Made by a program: the position numbers and the translations under genes. From Tetracentron sinense (lineage: Eukaryota > Streptophyta > Magnoliopsida > Trochodendrales > Trochodendraceae), in NCBI GenBank assembly GCA_015143295.1, contig CM026561.1, forward strand, positions 37,886,875 to 37,950,874: DNA of 64,000 nt, in the 5' to 3' direction. Under the pieces are notes generated by a model. The model did not search any database, had not been told where the DNA came from, and saw only the letters and a list, made by a program, of their open reading frames with translations. Of the stretch, positions 1-13,000 are shown one piece after another. How positions within the stretch are numbered: the stretch's first letter is position 1; each line of letters opens with the position of its first letter.

Positions 1-871
1 CTATTCCTTACAACCTCATTTTTTACATGTTCCCTAGTTGTGTTCAAAACCCCACTCCAACCCTATTTTCTATCAAGCCTTAATTTTCTAATGACCAAAT
101 CCAAACCCTGGTAGATTCCCTAAACCCCAAAATTTTCACTATTGCTATACCAATTCCAAACCCTAAATCCTGAGACTCAAAACCCTAGTCCCTAGCTACA
201 CCTCACTTCTCCCGCATCAAGTGGCCTGATTAGTTGGAAACTTGGACTTGGACATGTAATTCCATGTTAAGGAGGTACTCATTTGCTTCACCATCGATAT
301 TCTGCCAAGTGCCAAGTGCCAACTGCAAATGATCAACATATCTATTCCATTTCTAGGTAGATAGAAAATGAACCCCCAAAGTAGAGACACATCAACCTTT
401 TTTCATCTAACAGCATTTGTCACATTCCTTTGGATCCTTACAGTATCCAACATATGTTGGGGAGTTCTTCAAATTGAAATTTGGAAATATCATGTTTTTA
501 TCTTTTCTTTCATTTCAATAATGCAACTCAATTCAAGATCTAACCGCCAAAGCAGTCATGGAGTGGCAACTGGCAAGAGGCCTATGAGAGGAGACCCCTG
601 CAGTTAGGATGCCACAATTTTAATCCCGACAGTTTTCGGCTATGTAACTCCTGTAGCTTACCATTAAAAAAAAAAACTGATGTAGATCTAATTTATTAGA
701 GTTGTTTAACACTGAACTGTTCTTAAGAATTCTTCCCAATAGAGACAGAAATGGAACAAAAAACTAAAAAATTAGATGAGTAGAAAGTCTTGCTTGCTTT
801 GCAACAGTAAGAATAAATCTTGTCCATCAAGCAATGAATGAACCAATTATACGAGGAAAATATACAAGTAC
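1..871. other. Left-edge stretch, no gene recognised
   Basis: The last exon of the EMB2654-like gene should lie to the left of 872, because the exon at 872-1004 ends in phase 0 at a GT donor and the family has roughly 70 more residues. I read this stretch on the minus strand and found no match to the expected C-terminal part, so the exon is probably beyond the window edge. No other gene or repeat was recognised here. Confidence 0.5.
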
Positions 872-1004
872 CTTCATCATAGTCTCAACCTTTCCACTTT
901 TTCCAAGAAAATGTAGAAGCTGATTCAGAAGTCCAATCGAAAGTACTGAAAACGAAGGCTCCATAATTTCAATCAGGTCAGTTGTTGTCCTCCAATCTCG
1001 TAGC
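872..1004 (-). CDS. EMB2654: EMB2654-like exon 7
   Basis: A 133-nt exon. G completes Met, then LRDWRTTTDLIEIMEPSFSV and LLNQLLHFLGKSGKVETMMK, which aligns with the C-terminal region of the family. Acceptor TTCAAG, donor AAG/GTACTT in phase 0. It is separated from exon 6 by a 4.7-kb intron filled with mobile elements. Confidence 0.85.
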
Positions 1005-4000
1005 CTTGAACCAAAAATTTAAACATTACTATAATGGTAAGCAAGAACTCCAGCAGAAACTCTAGACAAAAGTGGTGATGCTGTCATGCCAGAAAAATGT
1101 GTACAAAGCAAGAAAAACAAAGACTTCGAGCATAAATGAATAAATGCTATCTCAGTGAGTCTACCAAACATAATGGCAGATGCAAAAGGAATTAGCATAC
1201 AAAAGTAAGCAGTGTGACATTCAAAACTGCAGATAGTATTAGTTTAGTTGTTACTTTTATTAAGGATGGATTTAATATTTTGGTTTGGGACGTAGATGCA
1301 AATTTTAAGTTCTTAATATATAAGTGATTTCAAGGGAGGGGACGGACACAATGAGAAATAATTCCTTCTTCCTCTTGATTTCTCCTTCTTCCTTTCTTCA
1401 TTGTTTAATCAAATCCCCATTTAAATAGAATATGGTATCTTTTAGCTATGTAAGTTGACTCGACACTTCACTCTTGTTAGTATGTTAGTAAATTGGGGAC
1501 TTTTCAACTGCCTCACCATTAAGAGATTCGAACTCGAGTCCTCCCCCATGGGAGACACACTTTAACATTAATGCACAGGCTACTTCAAGCAGGTGTTCAT
1601 TCTTTTGTTAACAAACACCATTCTGTTGAGTATACGAATATTATGTTTGATGCAATATATCATATTAGACAAATATTTTTAAAGGCATTGACTATTCAAA
1701 GACATCCTCTCATGTTGCCAAGCTCAATTATGTTCTAGCATTGTTACAAATCTCCAGAGAACTTAATTTCTCACGAGAAATACCGAGAAAAACATCTAAA
1801 GGTTAAAACTCCATTTTTATCACAGTAGTTTCAGTCTTGCGAAAAATAAAATTTTCTCTTTTTATCACGTAACTATCTCGAGATTTAGCCGATATTTTAA
1901 AAATGTCGTGAAAAATACTAAATGTTGCTAGTTTGATGAATTTATATATTGATGATATATAATTTTATTTTTTTTGGTAATTTTAATTATTTTAATCATT
2001 GTCAAGATTTAGGCTAGAAATACCCGAAAAAAACTCTATTTAAAAATCTCCCAGGGAAACCTTTAACCGATTATAATCCGAGAATGAGATTTGTAACACT
2101 GTGTTCGAGTAATGATCTCCATTGCCGCTAATCAGGGGTGACCCTTATTTCAACTTGATGTAATGCATTAGCATATAAATTTCGTAAGGCTATCTATGAC
2201 TTGAAGCAATCACCAACAAATTTAGTTAGCTGGTTGTTGCATATGATCTTCGTTAAAGTGAGGCAAATGCCACAAATCACTTTATTTGTTCACCATACCA
2301 AAGCAGGTCACATAGTTCTTATTGTGTCCGTTAATAATATAGTGACCACAGGGAATGACAGTGTTGGTATTGATGAGTTCAAGAAATATCTGACAGCATT
2401 TTCATATTAAAGATCTAGGGCAGTTCGATACTTTCTTGGGATTTAAGTTGCACGATCAAAGACTAGAACAAATTTATCTCAAAGAAAGTATGTTTTAGAT
2501 CTTTTATCTGAGACGGGATTATTGAGAGCTAATCCAGCTACATCTCACATAGATCCTAATAATAAACTTGTGCTAGATCAAGGGGAGCTTATTGATAATC
2601 CAGAGAGGTATAGAAAACTTGTGGGCAAGCTTATCTACTTGACGATTCTAGGCCTGGTATTACATTCATTGTCAACGTTGCTAGTCAGTTTATACAAACT
2701 CCTTGTGCTCCTCACATAGAGGTCGTCATCCGTAGCCTATGTTACTTCAAGAGTGCTCCTAGTAAAGGTATCTTATATAGGGCTAATGGCCATCCCCATA
2801 TTAAGGCATGTTTAGATGCAGATTGGGCAAGATCTCCATGTGATAGAAGATCTATTACTGGGTATTACCCCTTTATTGGAGGTAACCTAGTAACCAGGGC
2901 CGGAGCCAGGATTTTCTAGTAGTGAGGGCATGCAATGCTTGATGGAAATGGTAGTAATTGTTTATGGATTTGTGGAGAATTATTAGGTTGGTATGAAATA
3001 TTATGAGTCTAGGGGAATGGGGAATCGGGGGCATAGCCCCCGGTTTTTTTTATTACTAAGTTTTTGGGCAATTTCGCCCATACACATTTTACATATCTTA
3101 CGGGTATTGTTTCTCCTTGATTATTGGACAGCTATCCCCTTGCCCCCATGGTAGTGCCCCGTTAAATAATTAAATAGCATGATATAAAGATATATTTATT
3201 TAGTAACTCGGGGATAGGATGGAGATCAGATGGAGAATTCAATTGCACTCTTCAAGGTACAAAGTTAAAACATAGTTGCACCTGCATGGAGATCGGATCA
3301 CAGTCAATGCAATTGAACTTAAGGAGAGTTCAATTGCACCCACGGATCAACACATATCCCTTTTAACCTTTATTAACTGTGGTTAAGATTTACTAACTCT
3401 GGGGTTCAATAATATACTCTTAGTTTTTAGAATAAAAAAATTATAAAATATTTAACTCTAGTTAAGAATTTTTAATCCCAAGATTAATATTTTTTTACTG
3501 CAAAAAATAAGGTTATATTGATGAACCCTTAAAAGGGACATGTTGACCAATGGGTGCGATTGAACTCTCCCCAAGATCAATTGCAATTGAGTGATCCGAT
3601 CTCCCCAGCAAGTCCCCATTCCCATGGCTTTGCCTAAAACAATGAAAAAAATAATCTTTTTTTCAAAGGTTGTGTGGGGGCACATGCCCCCACCTGGCTC
3701 CACCGATGCTAGTAACTTAGAGAAGCAAGAAGTAAAGTGTTGGAGCCAAGTCTAGTGCTTAGATTGGACATTTTGGTTTGGGACATAGATATAATTTTTT
3801 AAATTTTAATATATAAGTGATTTAGAGAGAGGGGACGATCACAATGAGAAACAGTCCCTTCTTCCTCTTGATTTCTCCTCCTTTCTTATTCTTTCTTCAT
3901 TTTTCATTCAAACCCTAATTTAAATCGAATAACAACCAAAGCCCATGGGCTGTCATATCTCATATGGATCAAATTTTGCCTCTTGAAGATAATCATAAAA

Positions 4001-7000
4001 TCCCTCGGTACTTCAAAACAAAGAACCTGCAATGCAACATAAAGAGAGCTATATCCTAAAGTTCCCTTGAATTCACGTTAGGGCCTTAAATGAGGACGTT
4101 GGCCAAAAAACAATACAACCACACTAAGTTGCTAACAAAATTCATAAATTAAAGCAATATATATGAAAAAGCTCTAGAGCATGAAAGAATGTGTATTATG
4201 TTTTCCCCTAATCAAATAAACGTGACTGGGAGATTGACAAACCCATCTTAATATAATGTACATATAAACTATATATACAGGTACAAAGGACGGTAATGCC
4301 ACATCATATATCAACTACGGTTCTTGCACAACCTGACAAATTAGAGTGCTCGCACAAAAAAGATAACACCACATACTAATCAAAGTCTTTATCAACATGC
4401 CAGCATTATTTTGAAATATTATAAACCGGTCAACATTTCTATACTTATCATCAGAAATAATGTATTTATACAAATAAGAAAGTAAAGTATCAGTATGGAC
4501 GACAAGAAATGTACGGAAACGTTAGGAAATGTGTCGAGCAATATTGTACTTTTTATTTCGCAGGTGTATTCCATGTCAGTACGACAGTACCCATGGAAAC
4601 AAACACATTTTGTAGGGAACATAAGGAAATGTGTCGATTTTAAAATCCATAAAGCAATCTACACCATATTAAGAAGTGTAGAAGTGAAATACCTCGAACT
4701 TCATACTTATCCCAAAAGACATGACAATCAACATCTGTATGCTTGATATGATTAGAAAAAGCTAGATTAGACGTGATCAGGATTACTACTATCTACACAT
4801 AGGCAATCGATGAAAGAATGGTGAATATTGAGACCTATGTAGAGCAATCTAGTCCATACGATCTTGGTGCAAGCGAAGGACATGAATTTGAGTTTAACTT
4901 CAATACTTGATTTTGCAGCAACCGTGTTTCTAAGTCTTGAGTGTGACAAAGAGGAAAGGGGATACCAAGATATAATAGATGTGATAAGCAAAGGGTGCCG
5001 GTGAAGGACGATGTGATTAAGAAAATGTGGAGCAGCTACTCCAAGAAATCGCTAAATGAAGACCAAGCAAAGGATTTGGGACTAGGTGGAGTTGATAGCT
5101 CCAAGGAGACCAGGTGGTAAATGTTCTACTGCAGAATTAGGGTAGCATAAGTGAAAGAAACTCTAGCAAAGACAAGATAGGAAAACCGTTGGGTTCAGAC
5201 GACATCCCAATAAAAAAAATTCCAAATGCAATCAGCCTGGTTGACTAAGCTTTTCAATAATATTTAATCATAGAAAAACGAATGGAAGAAAAGTATAATG
5301 AAGGATATATCAACTATAGAGGGATCAAACTTGTGAACCGTACAATGAGAGAGAGTGATGGAGAAAAGACAAGGAACTAGGTTATCAGAGAACCAGTTCG
5401 GCTTCAATCTTGCAAGGATAACCATGGGGCTTTCTTAGACAGATGGATAAGTTAAGAGGAAAGAGAAGGAATCTACACATATCTCTATTCACTTGGAGAA
5501 TAGAGAAAGTATATGAAAAGAGTAACTAAACTTTCTCTTCCCATGTATAGATTCCTTTTCTTTCCATGATACAGAAACAGGGAACTAAGAAATCGAAAAT
5601 CAAAAGGGTTAAGAAAAAAAAATAGCAAATGCCCATATGATTCGTCAACCTCGGCAGCTTAATTGTTCAGACATAATTATTATGTAGTAACACAGACCAC
5701 AAATATAAATCTTACATGCTGCAGGCCGATATCATTTCGAAGAAAGTCGCATCACTAAAAGGAATTTTTTTCTCTCTCATCAACTCTGCTAGAATAAGAA
5801 CCTTGGCTGGTTGGCATCCTCTGTTGAAAGCATTCATAAGAGACGAGCATGCAATAGAATCTGGTTGGATATTGTTTATTTCCATTTCTTGAAATAGTGC
5901 ACAAGCTTTTTCCCAATTCTCTATATTAGGACAAATCCAAACAAAACTTGATGTTAAAAAGGATTTCCTTCTGGTCACTCTGACCACTTCAGTAATTTAA
6001 TATACAATCTTACCTGCTGCATTATATGCATGTATCATGGTGGTATATGTAATGACATCAGGATAGCAACCATCCGTCTTCATCACGGTGAACATAGATT
6101 CTGCTTTTGCAATTTGACCCTGAGAATTTGATAACATTAAGAGATGAAAAGTTCCTCAAAATTTAATAATTGATCATTCGGAGGCAAATGAAATTGCGAA
6201 AGCACTTGCCTGTTTGCTGTAAGCACAGATCACAGATGAGTACACCTCTTTAGATAAGGGAATTTTCAAATCCATCATCTCATTCAGAAACTCAAGTGAT
6301 TCACCATATTTTGCCATCTTACAAGAACCACTTATTAATACATTGAAAGTAACAGAATCAGGTTTGACTTTCTTTCTTCTCATGGATCTATACAAGGTTA
6401 GAGCTTTGTCATACTCCCCCAAACTCATATAGCTTCCAATAGCCGAGTTATATGCAATTGTGTTCAATTTGATGCCTCGCGACTCAGCAGCTGAAAGTAT
6501 AGAATCAATCTTCACTATTTGACCACAGCGGCTGCAGGCTGCCAACAAGGTGCATATTGTGACAATGTTTGGTCGAACTCCATCTCGTTCCATTTCACGC
6601 ACCACCTCCACAGCTTTGGCTAACACACCTTCAGACCCATAAGCATCAATCAGTGCATTATAGCTCACTAGATTTGGCTTCCATGAATTCCGCTTCATCA
6701 TGTCAAATATTTCTCTGGCCTTTTCTGGCTGCCGTGATCTTCCATAAGCATTGAGTAAAGAAGTATACGATACAACATCGGCACGGAGTCCAGTTTGTTT
6801 TATCTCATTAAAAACTGATAATGCCTCTTTATGCATTCCATGTGAAGCATATGCACCAATAAGTGCATTATATGAAACAATATTAGGTTTTAAACCTTCG
6901 CCAAGCATCATATCAAATACAGCCTTGCAGTTTTCAATTTGTCCAGAAACAGAATACGCATGAATTATGCTAGTGAATGTTACAATGTCAGGGCGGCTCT

Positions 7001-10000
7001 CGGCTCTTTTCTCCCTCATCGAGTTAAATATATCAAGAGCTTTCCCATATTGTCCCAGCTTTACTAGGCAATGTATTACAATATTAAGGGTGATAGTATC
7101 AGGACGGATGTGTGTTCCGCTCATTAGTTCAAAATAGGACAAAGCTTTTGAATACTGAGACCCACTTTTGTACCCAGATAAAACAATATTGTGAGTTACC
7201 AAATCAGGCCCAACTCCATTTTCGGTCATTTTCTTGCAGACTTTCAGAGCCTCTCTCCAGTTTCCACTAGATCCACAAGCATTGATCAGATTGTTGTATG
7301 TTGATCGGCTCGGAGGAATCTGCACCAATGTCTTAAGGTCACAGAAATAATTGCAGAAGCAATGTGCAAAGAGACGGGTTATATGTAGCAGAAATCCATA
7401 AGAAACTAATTTGCTTGATAATAGCCACACCCAAACCAAAATTTAAGTATCCATTACAATGGAACAGTAGAAGACAATCAAATATGGCTTGATCACAAAT
7501 CATGTAGCAGTTGGTATTTTGCGACTCTTAAGTCCTTTTTCTTTTTCTTACAATAAGGTGAAACTTCTCTTTTTATGTTCTCTAGTAAATTCCATTCTTC
7601 TTAATACAATTCTCATTATATAAAAAATTATGTAGCAGCAAACCACAAGAAACCGAACTATAGCATATCAGATATTAAATCTTCCCATAGATAGGGGTGT
7701 CAACGGATATAAATACTATTCGTATCCGTATCCGAATTCGTTTACTCAGATAATTACCCGAATAGCTATCCAGCGGGGGCAAAACCAAATAGGAATTTTA
7801 CTATCCGTTTATAATCAGATACAAATTCGGATAAGGATATATCCGATTCGATAAATATCCGACCGATTATATAATTAATATCGTATTATAAGTTTACAAG
7901 ACAAAAAAAACTTATAAATATGTACTTTTTAAATAATTTAAAGCATTAAATTGTCTTTTTATGTAGATAAAAATAAAATATTAATTTATTATTTTTAAAG
8001 TAGAATTTTATATTTTACAATTTTTAGCATCTTTTTTTTTACATTTTTTAAAAGTAATTGGATAATTCGGTTATTATCCGAATTCGACTATTGTAATCAG
8101 AATTGTATACAAATATCATATTTCACTATCCGTCGAATAATTTCACTATTCGTCGAATATTTATTCGAATTCGAATAGTCAGATATGTAATCGTATACGA
8201 ATTTGGATATACCACTATCTGCTCCGAATTTGCTCCATTGACAATTCTACCCAAAGATGCAACAAATAAGTTTTAGTCACACCCACATCAAAAAGCATCC
8301 ATGACAATGAAGCAACAGAAGTAATCCGGTGATGCTGCTAACCATGAAAAAATTTGTAATGGAATAGATATTTGCATACGAATGGAATAATATAAACTCA
8401 ACTAGATAAACATAGTATGATATAATGTGATTGGATCCAGGTTAAAACACTGAATAACTTAAGTTTGTTGAATATTCATTTTAGTTCACTTTTGTGACGA
8501 GGTCTTTCCTTACTATTATGTTGTTTCTATATCATGCATACAATCTTAGTTGAATTTGATTTTCATCTTTTTAATTCCTATTTTTTTTCTTCTCTTTATC
8601 TTTGCACCAGGTTGACTCCCTGAAGCAGTCTAGTCACAACTTAAATCAGATCAAATAGGAGACATTAAGGTTGAGCCCAAGTCTCCATATTCCTAAATAA
8701 ACTTCTACAATAATAAGAACAATATGTCAATGCTTTGCACATGTGCTCTTGAAGCCTTTCAGTGAAATAAAATTCAGTAGATAATTAAGCATCAAGGTTC
8801 TAGAATTTTTCTACAAATCATATTGCAAATCCATCACTGCCAGAAAAAAAAAAATTATCCGAGATGACCAGAACATGGACAAATTAAAACTATGCCTACC
8901 ATTATGATAGTTTATAGAAATAATTAATGGTTATAGGATGCTAGTATGTTGTGCTAAACATATTTTCTCCCCAAATATCATTAGAACATGGAAGAAAAAT
9001 AAGGAATCTCACATCAAATCACACCCAGTAAGATTGATAAGGGAAGAAGAATACAAGTACACACAGCTGCACGAAGCATGTCATCCATAATATTCAAAGC
9101 CCAACGCCATTGACCAGCTCGACCATGCACATTAATGAGAGCATTGTAAGTTTCAGCATCAGGCTTGCACCTAGCAGAAAAATGATATGCATCGCACATG
9201 TTAAGATGCATAACACGCAAAGAGATTGTGGTTGGACAAACTTCTGAGCATGCTATAGGATAAAATCAACAAATGGAGCTTAAAGAAAATTTCAGAACAG
9301 AAAATTAATGAAAATAATATATATATATATATATATATTATATAAGAGATAGAAAGAAAGCAATTCATGCACTTTTTAATCTGCATATTACTGAATATAA
9401 ATAGTAGTGCACGAGGAAGAAACAACAGCTGCTTCAAACTCTGAAAGTACAATAACTGTACAATTATCTTCCCATACCTGAAATTTTTTTGTCATATGCA
9501 AGTAAGTGTTCAATTATACCAGGCCATTGTTGCTTGCTGATCCAGAAGCTAGCAACCAGGAGGATTAAGAACAATCGCGTGGATTGACCTAAGTAAAGGT
9601 TATTGTGATGGTCTTTTCATCACTAACAATATGGAAAGTTGTTGTAACTTTGGCGAGGAGCAAAAATCAGTGTCCTACTGGAACAGCGACGAATTGAACA
9701 AAAAGAGGTTATACTGATGTGCCTATTAGTCCTAAATAGTATGGTGTAGTTGTAGAAAACTAGGCCATGAATTTCTGCTTAAAGATGAGCCGTGTGTGAC
9801 CTATTTGTCCTTAATAGTATGGTATAATTGTAGAAAACTATGCCGTGAAATTTGCTTAATGATGAGCCAAGATAACTCTGATATTCTTCAGTTTCAACCC
9901 TGTAATTATAAGATAACCTTACAGAAATTTTCCATTGCCATGCTTCCCTTAGTTTACTGTGGAACTTATGAGAATTGAGAACATGGTAAGAGATATCAAA

Positions 10001-13000
10001 AGAAAGAAACAACTAAAAAAAGCAATACAGGAAGCAATTGTATTTTGCAAGCAATCCCTTTTCTATGTTTGCTTGAGCAGTAGAAATTTTCCTCCTAACA
10101 AATGCAATACAGGAAGCAACAAACAGTTCCACAATGTACTCTTCATGTAATGATGTAATAAGGAATTAAGATGTAAATATAACAAGCATACCTCCACTCT
10201 TGCATCTCAAAAAACAAACCACGTGCCTGATCTGTTCGATTATGTCTGGCGTGCAACCTAATCATCATATTGTAGATGTCATTTCGAGCACAATAGTTCT
10301 TCTGATTTTTCATCCAACGGAAAACTTGAACACTATGTTCAAGGGAACCCACTTGTGTCATCTCCTACAAGCAAAAGATAGACCCTCTTTTTTATCAATA
10401 AAATAAGAGGTTTTTCAAGCTTGCTCACTACAAGTTTCATCAAGATTTCTTTCAATATAGTTCTTCACCAGCATTTCTAAAACTCTATAAGCAAATCAAA
10501 CAGGAGAACTTGTTATTGCAGTGAAAGAACAGATTAATAAGCTAGAGCACACACATGCTTCATTGTACAAATGCAGGCATTAGAGATTCATGAATTGTAA
10601 AATTGAACTTGGAAGCCTAGTGGCATCTGGGAGGTTCCACCCAAAGAATGGGTAGTTTAGTTACTTTAATTTGATAGGGACATGTCAGAAATTCTCCTTG
10701 AATAAGTCTTAATGGTATTTCAGTCCCAAAATTTTGTGTGCCTTAATCATGATGAAAGTGGCCGGAGGAATCCATGACAGGCGGGCTTTGGGAGGGCTCT
10801 CCATAACATGGAAAACCACATGGTGTTTGCAGATGTTGTACCAGCTGATATTGCCAATTAGTGTAATCAGAACATCCAGGTGACGCTTAGACACATAGGT
10901 GAGGCGCTTCTTATGCAATGCCTAGGTGACCAAAATTGTTTTTATTTTCCCAGATTATAAAGATCTCAAATTATATATAATTAGAAATAAAGATTTAATT
11001 ATAAATTTAAAATACACAAGACAAGAATATCACTAGGAAATAAGAATAATAAAGAGCATAGTTTTTACTTTTGGGAAAGAGTGACAGAGAGCCAAATATA
11101 GAACCCCTAGACAAAATCTGGCGAAATATATTAACTAAATTATGTTATATACTATTTATTTTTGTAAATAACATCTACCTTTATGTAGGTCTAAGGCGCC
11201 TTGGTCACCGGTGTTTTAGTGCCGGATAGACGAAGTCTAGGCACCACTAAGCGACTTCATCTTAACGAGTACCCCCTCGATCCTGATTAGGCACTACAGG
11301 TCTTAGCTAGGCGAGGCGATGGCCTAGGAGACATTTTGACCAAACTGTTGCCCATGAATCTTAGTCTCATGTTTTGCTCGTAAGAAGATTAAGTTTGTTG
11401 ATCATATTTGGTGTGCGATCAAGCTAAATCTTCAAGCATCATCAGTCAACTCAAAAGGGATTGCCTTATCAATGTAAACTTATCTCTGTTCTTTTCCTAA
11501 GAGGGTCTCCCATATGCATCTAAATAAAAATACTTCTTCGTTGTTAATGCCTTGTCCCAACTATTTGTGATTGGTATCCATGGTTCAAAGTATTGGTATT
11601 GGTATTACTTATGAGTATTGGTAAGACAAATTTAGGATAAGTATCGGGTGTATCAGTTGGATACAAAGTTGTTAAAGGCGTCGCCCCAGGTGGTCGTTTA
11701 GGCGACCGGCATGGTTTAAGATTTCGATACGTATCGACCGATACGGGCTGATAGATATCCTGTTTGAAGCTACCCGATACACTGATACACTGGGAAAAAA
11801 CCCTCCGTATCAACCCCGTATCAGCTAATACAAGCCCAATACGAGAGATTTTTCAATTAATGTTTTTGCTCCCCTTCTATTTACACTAGAATCCATAGTA
11901 TAAACCCGTTACACACAACTTATTTACATAAAATATCATTTAAATAAATAGTTATACTCCCATTTGAATTCGTTATTAAGGTTATACCCTCATTTGAATT
12001 CAATAAAACTTATCATAAATACAAATTCCCGAAGAATAACCGAAGGAAAAAAAAATTTCAGAAGAATAAAAAGTCAACTTTCCAGTTCAAAAACAAAATC
12101 ATATTTTTAATGTCTTACAATTCATAAATTCTATTATATCAAAACATTACCAAAAGTCCTGAAATAAAAGTTTCATATTTTAATCTTTAAAAATATTTTC
12201 ATCTACAGAGTCAAAAAGTCAACTAATAATGTAATAGTTTTAAATTCAAGCTTATAATTTATAGTTGTAACTTGTAATTCAATACATACTTATTTAACTC
12301 ATTGAATGTAAAGTTTTCATATTTAGATTGTATTTGCTATACTTGGCTAAGTGATTATGGTTTGTATTTTCATACTTGTTTATCAGAACACGTCTTTTTT
12401 AACTTATAAAATTTTTAACTCTCATATGTATGGTTATAAATGTAGTTGGATACATTCATTTAGTTTGTTTTAGATTATATTTGCATTAAAAGAAGTTTTA
12501 TGTAATATATCCCGGTTTTTCCTTACGTATTCAAGCGTTTCTTGGCATATCCTGATTTTTTCTATCGTATCCATCTGATACACCGATACGTATCCTGTTT
12601 TGGACTTACTAATACGGCACCCGATACCGATATTTTGAACAATGGCGATTAGGCGCTCTATTAGGCTCAAGTGACTGGCTGACTAGGCAATCATTATTAA
12701 AATTTTGATATATATAATATTATTATTGTTTAAGGATATAAAAATTTAACTTTTCGGATATGATAATCTGGTAAACAAAAATGCATGTTATTTTATATAT
12801 TAATCATGTCTTTTATTATATAATATGTTAAGATTTATATATCCAACGAAAAAAATGTATGTAAATAGAAGAAGAAAGAAAAGACGGAACGGTGTCAACT
12901 ATGTTTTCCTCATGTTAGCATGTCATCTTTCTCGTTCAATGGGTGGATTAATTGGTCTCTCTCCCTCTGTTTGTGGGTGGGACCATATGGTCCCCATCTG

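Noticed and set aside
10709-10918. 69-residue minus-strand frame in intron 1 of the EMB2654-like gene
   Set aside because: Exon 1 and exon 2 join in frame without it. Faint resemblance to a retroelement RNase H stretch was too weak to annotate.
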